A DNA stretch of 64,000 nucleotides, taken from positions 25,022,001 through 25,086,000 of the forward strand of contig CM044314.1 of the NCBI GenBank assembly GCA_024291935.2, in the 5' to 3' direction. The notes below the pieces were generated by a model. The model searched no databases and had not been told where the DNA came from. It saw only the letters and a program-made list of their open reading frames with translations. The position numbers and the translations under genes were made by a program. Shown here piece by piece: positions 1 to 11,228 of this stretch. The DNA comes from Okapia johnstoni (Eukaryota; Chordata; Mammalia; Artiodactyla; Giraffidae). Position 1 is the first letter of the stretch. Each line of letters begins with the position of its first letter.

Positions 1-295
1 AGATTAAAGAAGACATAGAGCTAACGATATCCTCTGTTCATGAATTAGAAGATTTACTATTGTCAAGATCACAATGCTGCCAAAAGTAACCTACAAATTT
101 AATGCAATCTTTATAAAAAATATCTACAGCATTTTTTGTAGACACAGAACAACTGTTTCTAAAATTTACATGAAATCTTAAATAACCCAAATAATCAGGG
201 GAATATTGAAAAAGAAGAGCAAAGTTGGAGGATTCATACTTCCTAATTTCAAATTTTACTTAAAAAAATACAATAATCAAAATAGTGTGATCTGG

Positions 296-580
296 GCTTC
301 CCTGGTGGTTCAGTGGTAAAGAATCCACCTGCCAATGCAGGAGACACTGGTTCAATCCCTGGATTGGGAAGATCCCACATGTCTTGAAGCAACTAAGCCT
401 GTGTGCCACAACTGTTGTGCCTGTGCTCTAGGGCCCGTGCTCTGCCCATGCATTGAGAAGCCACTGCACTGAGAAGCCCATGCCCCACTAGAGAGTAGCC
501 CCTATTCTCTGTAACCAGAGGAAAGCCCAAGCAGCAATAAAAACCCAGCATAGCAAATAAATTAATTAATTAATTTAAAA
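296..580 (+). repeat. CHR-type tRNA-derived SINE with target-site duplication
   Basis: Starts GGCTTCCCTGGTGGTTCAGT (tRNA-Glu-like head) and ends in an A/T-rich tail. A 17-bp direct repeat flanks it (279-295 and 581-597, one mismatch), showing insertion into the older L1. Confidence 0.88.
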
Positions 581-939
581 AAAATAGTGTCATCTGGCAT
601 GATGGACAAATAGACCGATGGGATAGAATGAATACCAGAGAAATAAACCCTCATATATTTGATTAAATGATTTTCAACAAGGTTGCCAAGAACATTCAGT
701 GGAGCAAAGTTTTTTCAACAAGTGGTACTGGGAAAACTACATATCCACACGAAAAATAATGAAATTTACCTTTACTTTATCCCATATACAAAAATTATCT
801 CAAAATGTATCAAGACCTAAACATAAGGGTTAAAACTATAGAAATCATAGTGAGAAAAATAGAGAATAATCTCCGCAACTTTGGATTTATCGATGATTCC
901 TTAGTTTTGACACCAAAAACATAGGCAACAGAAGAGAGA

Positions 940-1197
940 ATAACATTGAAACATATACATTACCATATGTAAAATAGATAGCCTGTGGGAGTTTGATGTA
1001 AGATGCAGGGAACCCAAAGCCAGTGCTCTGTGACAACCTAGAGGGGTGGGATGGGGAGGAAAGTGGGAGGGGGGTTCAAGAGGGAGGGGACATATGTATA
1101 CCTAATGCTGATTCATGTTGATGTGTGGCAAAAACCATCACAATATTGTGAAAAATAATTATCCTCTAATTAAAAAAACAAAATATAAAAAAAAAAA
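940..1197 (+). repeat. Ruminant LINE 3'-tail fragment inserted in L1
   Basis: Contains the landmarks AACCTAGAGGGGTGGGATGG and ACATATGTATACC, and ends in an A-rich run. A clearly related copy lies at about 55400-55606. It appears to be the 3' end of a ruminant LINE (L1-BT type, by memory), truncated at its 5' end. Confidence 0.65.
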
Positions 1198-1508
1198 GTA
1201 GATGAATTGGATTCATCAAAATTAAAACCTTTTGTACATCAAAGATCACAACCAGGAGAGTGAAAAGACAACCCAGAAAATGGGAGAAAATGCAAATCAG
1301 ATATCTGATCAAGGATTAATATTTAAAATATAAAAGGAACTCCTACCAATCAATACCAAAAAACATAAAGGGAAAATCACAAGTGTTGATGAGGATGTGA
1401 AAATCGCAAGTATCACACATTATTGATAGGAATGTAAAATGGTCCAGCCATACTGGAAAACAATACGGCAGTTCTTCAGGAAGATAAACATAGAATTACC
1501 ATATGATG

Positions 1509-1646
1509 CTGGAGAAGGAAATGGCAACCCACTCCAGTATTCTTGCCTGGAGAATCCCATGGACAGAGAATCCTAACAGGCTACAGTCCATGGGTTCACA
1601 AGAGTCAGACACGTCTTAGCAACTAAACCACCACCACCACCATAGG
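1509..1646 (+). repeat. Bov-A monomer SINE
   Basis: Begins GGAGAAGGAAATGGCAACCC and ends AGCAACTAAA plus (ACC)n. CATATGATGC before it and CATAGGATGC after it resemble an imperfect target-site duplication. It sits inside the older L1. Confidence 0.85.
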
Positions 1647-2197
1647 ATGCAGCATTCCCACTTCTAAGCATATACCCAGAAGAACTGAAAGCAAAGATTC
1701 AGACATTGTACACCCATGTTCATAGAAGCACTATTCACAATAGCTAAAAGATAGAAACAGCCCAAGTGTTCACCAACAGATGAATGGATAAACACATGTG
1801 ATATGTACATACAATGGAATATTATTCAGCCATTAAAGGAATGAAATCCTAATACCGCTACAACATGAAGGAACCTTGAAGACACTATGCTAAGTGAAAT
1901 AAGCCAGACAAACACAAAAGGGCATATATTGCATGATTCTACTTATATTAGACACCTAGACAGAGAACAGAAAGGTGGTTTCCAGGGGCTGGCAGAGTGG
2001 GGAATGGGGACTTATTGCTTAGAGGCTATGGAGTTTCTATTTGAGATGATTTTTTAAAAGTTCTGGAGACAGATGGTAGTGATAGTTATACAACATTATG
2101 AATACACTTAGTTTCATCATTTTAAAATTATGTATATTTTAAAATGGGTAAAATGGTAAATTTTATGTTATATATATTTTGCCCAATAAGATATGAT

Positions 2198-2280
2198 CAG
2201 GAAAGGGAAGGAAGGGAGGGAAGGAGGGAGAAAGGGAAGAAGGAAGGGGAAGGAGAAGGAAAGGAAGGAAAGATGAAAGA
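2198..2280. repeat. Purine-rich (GGAA)n low-complexity tract
   Basis: About 80 bases of almost only G and A at the end of the L1 3' UTR. Possibly the expanded purine-rich region of the L1 3' end. Confidence 0.8.
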
Positions 2281-3229
2281 GCCTGGCTGTTATCCGTGCC
2301 TGACCGTGCCAGTGGGCTGCCTTTCCTGATCCAGCTTCCATACAAACTGTCCTCTTAGGCTGGGTATGTATACTTCCAAAGTAAACAGAAGGATAATTTA
2401 ATCCCCAAAGAAGAAAGTTGAAGGAGGGGAGAAATTTCTCCTATTTTTGCAGTCTTAATTTTTCAGGTGAAGAGGAAATACTCATTCTGTTTCCAGATGG
2501 AAATCCCAGCATTTCACAAAGGGGACTCTGCGTTCCAAGTGGAGTAGCTCTAGAAATATCCCAGGGTTATGAGTGACAGGATAGAGCTAATCACACATGA
2601 GCCTCCCACAGTCAGAACTAATCCTCCCATTTTGTGAATGGAGTGTGCTTACCCCACGTTATGAACAAAGAATCCCAGGCTCAGAGAGGCATTGAGATTT
2701 GCCCATGTCTCACAGTTATAGTACATGCAATAGTCTATATAACAAAATCCAGATTTGCTTGAATCTTTTCTCCTGATTTCTAGGAACAGAAGGAGAATTT
2801 ATCAGACCAGAGGTGGCGAAATGCAGGATTTAGCTCAAGTCTTTGCCCCCAACTCACTGTATGGACCAAAGGGTCCAGTTGTTCCATCTTTCTGTGCCTT
2901 GTTTTCCTCTTCAGTAAAAGAGGATCAGAATCTGCCTCAATGGACTTGTAGCTGAGCTCTGCTGGGTTGCTGTGGTGCATAGTCTATAAGCTTCTTTGGG
3001 GGAGATTTACTGGTGGCTGGCCTGATTCCTTCAATGTGTTTCACATGGACACCTTGAAAGAGGCACATTCTCTTGGTCTGATATATTTTTCCTCCAGAAA
3101 TGTTAAGATGGAAGTGTAAGAAAATAAGCTCTCAAAGCAAAGTGATCACCCAGGAGGGAAAGCAAAGGATTTGCTTGTAACTGGACAAGCAGCCACTTGA
3201 CGCAATGTACAGAAGTGATTTCTCCTCTG
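2281..3229. other. Intergenic DNA without a gene
   Basis: No coding exon is supported. A weak MIR-like stretch (CCCAGGCTCAGAGAGG) lies around 2640-2740. Otherwise single-copy in appearance. Confidence 0.6.
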
Positions 3230-3690
3230 GAAAGGAGTATCGATGTTCACTCTTGCCATCTCTTCTTTGACCACCTCCAATTTGCCTTGATTTATGGACC
3301 TAACATTCCAGGTTCCTATGCAATATTGCTCTTTATAGCATCAAACTTTACTTCTGTCACTGGTCACATCCACAACTGGGTGTTCTTTTTGCTTTGGCTT
3401 CGTCTCTTCATTCTTTCCGGAGTTATTTCTCCACTGATCTCCAGTAGCATATTGGGCACCTACTGGCCTGGAGAGTTCATCTTTCAGTGTCCTATCTTTT
3501 TGCCTTTTCATACTGTTCATGGGGTTCTCAAGGCAAGAATACTGAAGTGGTTTACCATTCCCTTTTCCATGGGACCACATTTTGTCAGAACTTTCCACCA
3601 TGACACAACATGGCTCATAGTTTCATTGATTTAGACAAGGCTGTGGTCCGTGTGATCAGATTGTTTATTTTTCTGTGATTGTGGCAAGCA
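3230..3690 (-). repeat. BovB (RTE LINE) fragment, endonuclease region, antisense
   Basis: Read on the minus strand it gives decayed BovB coding sequence, including GNVRSINQGKLEVV-like residues at the start of the endonuclease domain. Stops and frame breaks make it inactive. BovB is the RTE element known to have entered ruminants by horizontal transfer. Confidence 0.8.
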
Positions 3691-3734
3691 CTAGCCTAAT
3701 AACCCAACACCGGGTGCTGTGTGCTTCCTGTGTG

Positions 3735-3850
3735 GCAGAACCTGCTCTCATTTACTCCTCACAGCAGCCCCTGAGGTTAGCATCATCTTCCGGGTCTACA
3801 GATGGGGAGACTGAGGCATGTAGCTTGCCTTTATCCACTGCCTCCACCAA
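3735..3850. repeat. MIR element (partial)
   Basis: The core CTCACAGCAGCCCCTGAGGT and the following GATGGGGAGACTGAGGCA are typical of MIR. Confidence 0.7.
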
Positions 3851-4299
3851 CTCCCAACAGCCTCCTGAGGGCCCTAGAGTGAGGAGGGGGCTGGGCTGGC
3901 CTGCCCACTGTGGGCTATGTCAACTTCTGGGGCCATGTCCCTCCCACCTGCAGGCTCAGAATCCAACCCTGGGCTCCATCTCCTTCACCCCCTCTAGAAA
4001 GCTCTTGATGCACTGGGTGTCAACAGGGGGGATCCTACTCCTGGAAGCCAGGCAAGTCCAAAGACAACGTCATCGGCTCAGTCCTTAGTGCCCCCATGTT
4101 GATCTTGGACACCTGATGGGGTATCCGTTCCATTGTCTCATGGTGAAGAGAGGCAGCGTCCCATTCTACAGATGAGAAAAAACAAGTCCGCAGGGCCAGC
4201 CAGCATGGGGGCACATCCCAGCCAGGCCACCGCCCCCAGGGGACAACTTTGGATAGAGCCACTACACCAGACGGGACAATTGATTTGGCAAGGTGGAGG

Positions 4300-5180
4300 T
4301 CACATTGTCAAATTATTTTTAATTGTGGTAAAATATACATAAGATGAAGTTGACCATTTTAACCAATTTTAAGTGACAATTGAGCAGTGCTAGGTACCTT
4401 CACTGTGTTGTGCAAACATCACCACCATCCATCTCCAGAACATCTGCATCTTGCACAACTGTAACTCAATCATTGTTAAACACTAACTCCCCAGTCCCTT
4501 CTTCCCCAGCCCCTGGCACCCACCTTTCTACTTTCTGTCTCTGAGTCTAACTACTCTAGCAACCTCGTAAAAGTGGAATCAAACAGTATTTGTCCTTTTG
4601 TAACTGCCTTATTTCATTTAGTATGATATCCTCAAGTTTCATCTGTGCTTTAACTTGTGTCAGAATTTCGTTTTTAAGTTTGAATAGTATTCCACTGTAT
4701 AGCTATACCATACTTTGTTTATCCATTCATACATCAACGTGTTGCTTCCCCTTTGGGCTTGTGAATAATACTGCTATGAACATGGGAGTGCAAATATCTC
4801 TTCAAGACCCTGATCTCAATTCTTTGGGGTGTTTATCCATAAGTGGAATTATTAGATATATGACAATTCTATATACATTGTTTGGAGAAGGCAATGGCAA
4901 CCCACTCCGGTACTCTTGCCTGGAAAATCCCATGGATGGAGGAGCCTGGTAGGATGCAGTCCATGGGGTCTCTAGGAGTCGGACATGACTGAGCGACTTC
5001 ACTTTCACTTTTCATTTTCATTCATTGGAGAAGGAAATGGCAACCCACTCCGGTGTTCTTGCCTGGAGAATCCCAGGGATGGGGGAGCCTGGTGGGCTGC
5101 CATCTGTGGGGTCGCACAGAGTCAGACAGTACTGAAGCGACTTAGCAGCAGCAGCAGTAGCATATACATTGTTTGAGAGA
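4300..5180 (-). repeat. L1 3' end, antisense, split by a BOV-A2
   Basis: The plus strand reads as reverse L1 3' sequence (GTGGTAAAATATACATAAGA, later GGAATTATTAGATATATG). It is split at 4885-5161 by a younger SINE. Confidence 0.75.
4885..5161 (+). repeat. BOV-A2 SINE (two A units)
   Basis: Two tandem Bov-A units start at 4885 and near 5028 with GGAGAAGG(C/A)AATGGCAACC. ATATACATTGTTTG flanks the element at 4871-4884 and 5162-5175 (14-bp target-site duplication). A (CAG)n run closes the 3' end. Confidence 0.92.
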
Positions 5181-5214
5181 GAGAGATTTTTAATGAATCT
5201 TTTAATAATTTACG

Positions 5215-5640
5215 TTGATTGTAAGAAAGTGGGAAAAATATAGTTGAGAAAAAAAGAAAATAAAAAATGATCACTTTTTTTCAATTTTGCAGAAGAAACC
5301 CACTTTTAACACCTGTGTATGCTTGCCTCCAGAGGTATCAACATGCTGTCAATCCATCCCTCGGTTTACCTCCTGTAGGTGTCATTTGCAGCTAATTGCC
5401 CCGGGCTCAGCTGGGCTGGGTGGTTATGCTACCTCATGGGTAGACATTGGGAAGAGCACCTTGGCCTCCAGGTGCCACACCAGGCCTTCCCTCAGTAGAG
5501 GCCAGTGCTGCCCAAGGTCGCACACTCATAGGGCCTCGGGTCCCCAGCACCTCCCCCTCTGCCCACCGTAGGCCAGGCGCCAGGCTCCGCGTGCCTTGCA
5601 GGTGCTGGGGGCCCAGCTTGCCCAGCCTCCCAGCGGCTCC
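5215..5640. other. Intergenic DNA without a gene
   Basis: An AT-rich start turns GC-rich after 5400. Overlapping open frames on both strands show no family resemblance or splice logic. Confidence 0.6.
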
Positions 5641-5790
5641 AGAGTCATCTATGGAGTATATTCGAGCTGTCGTGTGGAGTTGAGTTTCTTTTGGCAAACG
5701 CTGGAGACTGACAAAAATATTCATGTCAAAACATTTCTGGTGCAAAATTTATGAAAGCATTTGAATTTGGCTTGGGCATTTTTTTCCTTT
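5640..5790. promoter_or_regulatory. Candidate conserved non-coding element A
   Basis: Single-copy, AT-rich block between GC-rich flanks, with retained CpGs (TATTCGAGCTGTCGTG) and AT motifs such as AAATATTCATGTC. No coding potential. The conservation is inferred from composition, not measured. Confidence 0.35.
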
Positions 5791-6074
5791 TTCCTTCTCC
5801 CCCTCCCCCGCCTTGTCCTGAGTTGGGGGTGGGGAGAAGAGATAGAGTCCAGATGTTGGTGGGAATTAACTTCTCTTTTCTCCCTCCCCCCAACCCCTCT
5901 GGCCAGAGGGACAGTGGAATCAATGGCCGCTGTGTGTCCACATAGCACAAAAGGCCGTGTGGCTGAGACCTGGGCTCTCCCTGCCTTGCGAGCACCGAGG
6001 AAGTGCCCCGGCCTGGAGTTTGCCCCCTAACCCCAGGGTCTGGGGTAATTGTCTGCAGAGGCAGCCCAGGGCCG

Positions 6075-6255
6075 GGCGGGCCATAATGATTTAGGCAGGA
6101 TCTATTTCACTTCAAGCCTTTTCTACTCCGAAGAGGCCTAATCGAAAGTAATCTGAAAATTAGGGAAAATAAAAACCATGCCCACCGTTACATAAATACC
6201 CATTTCCTCGCATCGGCTGCTCGAAATCACCTCATTCCAGAGCAATGTGATGTTT
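6075..6255. promoter_or_regulatory. Candidate conserved non-coding element B
   Basis: Contains several homeodomain-type cores: TAATGATT (6084-6091), CTAATCGA, GTAATC and AAATTAG (6138-6163), plus retained CpGs (CCTCGCATCGGCTGCTCG). Single-copy and non-coding. Enhancer function is an inference. Confidence 0.4.
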
Positions 6256-6549
6256 GCCTGATGGGCAAGGCCGAGCCCCCAGGGGGCTTTTGATCCACAC
6301 CGCCTGTGTCCTGATCCCCGACAGGGACCCCAGAACAGAGGGTGGGAGCGGGAGAAGGAGGAGAGAATCTGGCCACAGGGCTGACCCAGTCCCCATGGGG
6401 CCAGTCCTGCAGACCTCGAATGTGGCCTGTGGGTAAAGAGGGTTTGGGTTTGAGGTAGCCCCGTGGACTATTCATGTATTCCTCCATCCCATTTCCTCCT
6501 CAAGACTCAAGACTTTGCAAGGCCCTCATGAAAGCTCCATACCTCTGCA

Positions 6550-6770
6550 CTCACACCCTCTCCCTCTCCTCCTGACTCATTTCTTTCAGCCCTCAGATAC
6601 AGTCCCAGCTCAGCTGCCCTCTAGGGCCTTTGCACGAGCTGGTCTCAAAGCCTAGAGAGCCCTTGCCCAGGTTTGCACTCGCCTCAGGCCTTCTTTGCTC
6701 TGCTGTCTTAGATGGAAAGTCACTTTCTCAGAGTCACCTTCCCAGGATTTTTGCCACAGGACACCTCCTC
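6550..6770. repeat. L2-like old LINE fragment
   Basis: Words such as TAGGGCCTTTGCACGAGCTG and CTCAGAGTCACCTTCCCAGG resemble antisense L2. Diverged; family call is by eye. Confidence 0.5.
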
Positions 6771-6779
6771 ACAGCACCC

Positions 6780-9530
6780 TCACTCACCCGACCCAAGCCC
6801 AGCATGACGCTGCTGGTTCCTTGTTTTCTGAGCCCTGTGCATGAACTCCAGGAAACGGGCCATATCCAGCTTGGTCACCATGACTAGAACTCAGTAAACG
6901 TTTGCTGTCAGAATGAAGAAGTTTTTCATGCAAGAATGAAGTTCAGTGGTTTACAGAAGCGGGGCGGGGGGAGGGATCTAGAGCTCAGAAGGAAATCGAG
7001 TTAAATCTACCTGTACCACCCACCTCCTCAAGGGTCTGGCTGGAGACAGCAGTGTCCTGAGCCTGCAAAACTCCCAGACCAGCATCCGACACATTAAACG
7101 GTGGTGTACAACATGGCTACAAATCCTCTGACATTTCATCAAAAAGTGAGGTCTTCTCTTGGATGTACTGGGCCTGTGAGGAAGAATCTTCCAGATGGTT
7201 CTGGAGGTCTGCAGTCATTTGAGTCTTCCAAGTTAGGCCCCACTTGGAATGTATGTGCTCCATCTCTGGGCCAAGCCAAGTGCTAGGCATGGAGATGTGA
7301 CAGGGAACCAGATTCTCTGTGTGCTTGAGAGATGGACCAGGATCAAGTGCCCCTTTGCTGATAGGAGTGGCAGTAGATGTGCCCAACTCACTCAGGTGGG
7401 GAAACTGAGGTTGGAATTGTACATGAACACCTACAAGGGTGCAGGCCAGAAGACACATGCTTTGCTGGGCTCTTTCCTCCCTGCCTCCCTTCGTTCCTCT
7501 TCTGGCATTTCCCTGGGCTCCTCCCACTCACTGTTGCACTCAGACCCTTGATTGAGTCTGATTGAGGAGGAGCCAACCCCTCTGCGCCTCCATCTCTTCA
7601 CTGGAATGAAGGACAATCGTCAATGGTAATGGATGATGGGATATCTGTAGGCCAAGGTGAAGGACATGAACTGCCACAGCCCCACAGCCAGGAAATCAGC
7701 CATTCCTCCCCGGCACAACTATCTAGCTGGTTTGAGTTTTGCTCTTGGCAGCATTTATAATGAGAATAATAAGGTGACTGGGTTTCCCCATAATAAAGTC
7801 TGCTCCCTTAAGGCCTTGTCTGCCCTGAGCCACAGAGATTCCAGAACACTGTAATGTCAGGGGCTGAGGGTCATCCAGTGCCACCAGGCAGGTCAGAGTC
7901 TCTGAGTCCCTGAGAATGGAAGTGAGCCCCTGCATCTCAGGACAAGAGTCACCAGGACCAGTGCCCACAGCCAGCTGTACCCATGACTTTTCAAGCCCTT
8001 CAGTCCCACTTACCTGAGAGGTAAGAATTTCCCATGTAACTATCCTTAATACTCAACACAGTCCTACAAGTTCAAGACAAACAGCCCCATCTTTTTACAG
8101 ATGAAGAAACTGAGGTATAATGAGGTTGAGTGACTGAGTCCACTGTGATCCCCGAAGCCACAGAGAGGCCTGACACCCAAATGCTAGCAGTTCCTTTTCT
8201 GCCCCTCAAAGACCCATCTCTGCACGGTCTCTGCCTCAATATCTGTCCAGTTCAGACCCCAGTGGTTCTGTGGGAGGCACATCCTCCCAGCTCAGCCAGG
8301 ATGGAAGGAGATGCCTGGGGAGGGGTGGGACTGCTGGCACATGAGCAGAGGCAGGTCACCCTGGGGCAGGACAAAGTCTCCAGTCTTGGGTGGAAGCTGG
8401 ACTAGGGGGCCTTCAAACCCTCTGACCCCTAAGTTCCATGGGCCTGTGTGCCATAGGAAGAAGAGGCCCCTCCCCTGGCCACAGGCAGCCCCCACCTACA
8501 CCACTATCATACCTAGGCCTTTGTGTTGTCCCCCACCTGGAGCACAGTGTCACCCATCACACCATCCCCCACCTGGCCAGCCCCTCTCAGATCCTCCCTG
8601 GGCTGGGCCAGGGGTTCTGCTGGGCTCTGAAGCTCCGAAGTTCCTCTGGGGTTGCATGAATTTCTGCATCACCCTCCCCACCAGCATGGGCCCCTCAAGG
8701 ATTCACACTGGGTCAGAGCAATGCCCAGCAGAAGGTGGTAGTGGATAAGGAGGGGTGACCAGTGAATAAATAACAAAAGAGAGGGACTCTTCTCTGGGTT
8801 CTGGTGTCCAGCTCCTCACAATGTTATGGGGGCATAAACACATAGCTCCCTGAGGCCATCTCATACAGGCACACGTGCCCCCTACATCCCTTTACATGTA
8901 CCTAGTGCACCCCCATGCCTGCCCGGGATGGACACCAGCCTATCCAGACTTCTCCAGGTCCTAGATGGTGAGCCATCATACAGTTACTCTCATTTCTAAT
9001 CTAGAACCTGATGCTGCATAGAGTGTGTGGCAGGGGCAACCATCAGACCCACCAGGAGTATGGCCTAGGTTCCAGGAGACAGAGTGGGGTCCCCATGCCA
9101 GTTGCCATTCCAGGCCTGAAGATGAGGCTTTGTCCAGCAATCCCTGGTGACCCCCTCTGCTCCTCTAAGCTAGGGGTCTCTCAACAGAAGAGACAAGCCT
9201 CTACCTGCAGGAGTGGGCCTGGAGGCTGGACACCATCCAAAAGCTGGGAAAGAGCTGTTCAGACCTGAGCCAAGGCAGGAAAGGATCCCCAGGACTAGAC
9301 TTGGTGGATCAGAGTTGAGGGGTGAACAGAACTAACCAGCAGAGGTGGGGAGACAGTGCTTCCCAAGGCCATAAGCCCCAGGAAGCTGGAAGCCTCCTTT
9401 CCCCACAGACAGAACCCTTCTAAAAGCCCTGCCTCTCAGACTAGGGTGGGGACCCAATGGTCTCATTTTGGACCCTTGAAGCTTTTGTGGGTGGGTGCTT
9501 TGGGGGCAGGCAGGGGCTCCCAAGGGTAAT
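6780..9530. other. Intergenic DNA without a recognisable gene
   Basis: Mixed GC content with a MIR (8030-8135). Open frames are short, overlap in many frames and match no family I recognise. No promoter or exon structure supports a gene. Confidence 0.6.
8030..8135. repeat. MIR element (partial)
   Basis: Contains CAGATGAAGAAACTGAGGTA and TGAGTGACT, classic MIR words. Confidence 0.7.
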
Positions 9531-9534
9531 GTGT

Positions 9535-9835
9535 GTTTACCCGCAGTAGTCGGGGAAGGCAGGCCATGTGAAAGCTCCCGGAGTGGAGCCGGTGCTCTGT
9601 TGCAATTACCCGTAAGCCTGGTGTTTACATGGGGGTTTTACAGAGAATTCAAAGCATATCTTCCTGTTGCTTTGGCAGCAAAGGCGTATCAAGTGAGTGT
9701 TCAAAAGGGCCGAACTGCGTTTGCAAAAATAAAAACCAAATGGCTGAGTAATTTCCACCAGAGAAGGACTTACTCTCACAATTGCACGGTCTATTTAGCA
9801 TGCTTTCATAAAACCTTTTAACGAATCATCCCTGA
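9535..9835. promoter_or_regulatory. Candidate conserved non-coding element C
   Basis: A 300-bp single-copy block with CAATTACC (9602-9609), the forkhead-like GGTGTTTACATG (9620-9631), a run around TGCAAAAATAAAAACC, and scattered CpGs. The same 12-mer recurs in element D at 20542-20553. No coding potential. Confidence 0.42.
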
Positions 9836-9839
9836 ACTC

Positions 9840-10425
9840 AAGTACCAGCCCAACCCACCTGTCAGGCTTGCATTTCCAAACACAGGTATGGGTGCTCAGG
9901 AGATTGGATGCAGGTTTCTGTCTCCCACGTGGAGTAGAAGCCTGCAGCAGGAGGTAGGCTCCGTGTGCCCAGCAGTAAGCATGTGAAGACCCTGTGCCAG
10001 CCAGGGACAGAGGTCCTAGCCCAGAGGGAATCCCAGGAGAGGGGGAGACAGAGCAGTAGGTCAGTGCTATGACATCGCATGGACACTTGGGGACCCACAG
10101 AAGACCTGACACAGCTTGGGGAATCAGGGGAAGCTTCTGGAAGGAAGAACTCCCTGAACCAGACACTAGAAGGATAAAGTAGGAGAGGACAGACCAGGAG
10201 TGAAGGAAGGCCCTGTGAGAGGAGAGTGCCCTGAGAGGAGGCCAACCAGGACCAAGGAGGGTCAGTGGTTTGTATGTAGTCACCTAAAGGAGACAAGAAG
10301 AAAAATGCTTTCACATGGAAGATTCCATTCCAGAAGTACATGGTGAGCCATTCAGCCAAGCTAGGCCATTGGGGGTTGTTAAAGGAGCAGGATCTCAACC
10401 TCCGATGAAGGGAGACAGGTAACAT
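9840..10425. other. Intergenic DNA, possibly old repeat
   Basis: A minus-strand open frame covers 9862-10425 but has no family match or exon signals. Words such as GAAGCTTCTGGAAGGAAGAA suggest an ancient interspersed repeat. I do not call a gene. Confidence 0.5.
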
Positions 10426-10678
10426 GTTACTAAGTCAACCTTACTAAGGTATTGGGTCTTAGGGTAACTATGTGTTCAACTTAACAAGAAACTACCAAGA
10501 TGTTTCACCCAGGGTCACCCATTTGATATGCTACTTGCAGTGTATACGAGTTCCAACATGCTCCACATTTTCTTCAACACATGGTATTGTCAGTCAAAGT
10601 AATATCTGCATTCTAATGGATACCTAGTGAGTGACAGCTCATTACAGTTGTAATGTGCATTTTCCTGATGAATAATAT

Positions 10679-10808
10679 GGGCTTCCCCAGTGGCTCAATG
10701 GTCAAGAATCTGCCTGTAATGCCTGAAATGTGGGCAGGAGATGCGAGTTCTCCTGCGTCGGGAAGATCCCCTGGAGAAAGGAAATGGTAACCCACTGCAG
10801 TACTCTAG
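10679..10808 (+). repeat. Bov-tA SINE (short)
   Basis: tRNA-derived head GGGCTTCCCCAGTGGCTCAA followed by a truncated A unit ending CACTGCAGTACTCTA. Inserted in antisense L1. Confidence 0.85.
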
Positions 10809-11189
10809 ACCGTTCCAAGTGCTTACTGGTCATCTGAATATCTTCTTTTGAAAAGGATCTTTCAACTCTTCTGCCTATTTTTGATGTTTGTCTTACTACT
10901 GATGTGTAAGAGTTCTTTGTATGTTTTGGTTACTTACACACATTCTATTTAGATTTTTTTCCCTTCTGAATTTTAGCTTGCCTTTCTTTTATACCTTTTT
11001 ATTTTGAAATAGCTATAGATTTAAAGCACATTGCAAAAAAATGTATGAGGAGTCCTATACATTCTTCACCTCACTTCGCCCCAAACCTAAGATATCGTAT
11101 GACAATAGTGCATAATCGAAACGAGGAGATTCACATTGATCTGATCCATGGAGCTTATTCAGATACCTCCAGTTATAGATACACTCATG

Positions 11190-11191
<2 letters not shown>

Positions 11192-11226
<35 letters not shown>
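11192..11226. repeat. (TG)n microsatellite
   Basis: Uninterrupted TG dinucleotides for 35 bases inside the L1 block; probably polymorphic. Confidence 0.95.

Positions 11227-11228
<2 letters not shown>

Larger units (their letters stand above)
1..2190 (+). repeat. Old L1 LINE, 3' part of ORF2 and 3' UTR, interrupted
   Basis: Sense-strand L1 sequence (for example the CAATGGAATATTATTCAGCC segment near 1812) runs through the first 2.2 kb with many stops. Three younger elements interrupt it, at 296-580, about 940-1197 and 1509-1646. No intact frame remains. Confidence 0.85.

Noticed and set aside
296..330. tRNA-like sequences at SINE heads
   Set aside because: They are tRNA-derived SINE promoters within dispersed repeats, not tRNA genes.
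3197..3634. 145-residue plus-strand hydrophobic open frame resembling a membrane protein
   Set aside because: It is the antisense reading of a BovB fragment; the minus strand carries the recognisable BovB sequence.
5447..6030. Several overlapping open frames near 5.4-6.0 kb
   Set aside because: GC-rich sequence with frames open on both strands, low-complexity products and no conserved motif.
9862..10425. 187- and 162-residue overlapping minus-strand frames
   Set aside because: No recognisable domain, no splice or promoter context, and two overlapping frames are open at once, as expected by chance in such sequence.
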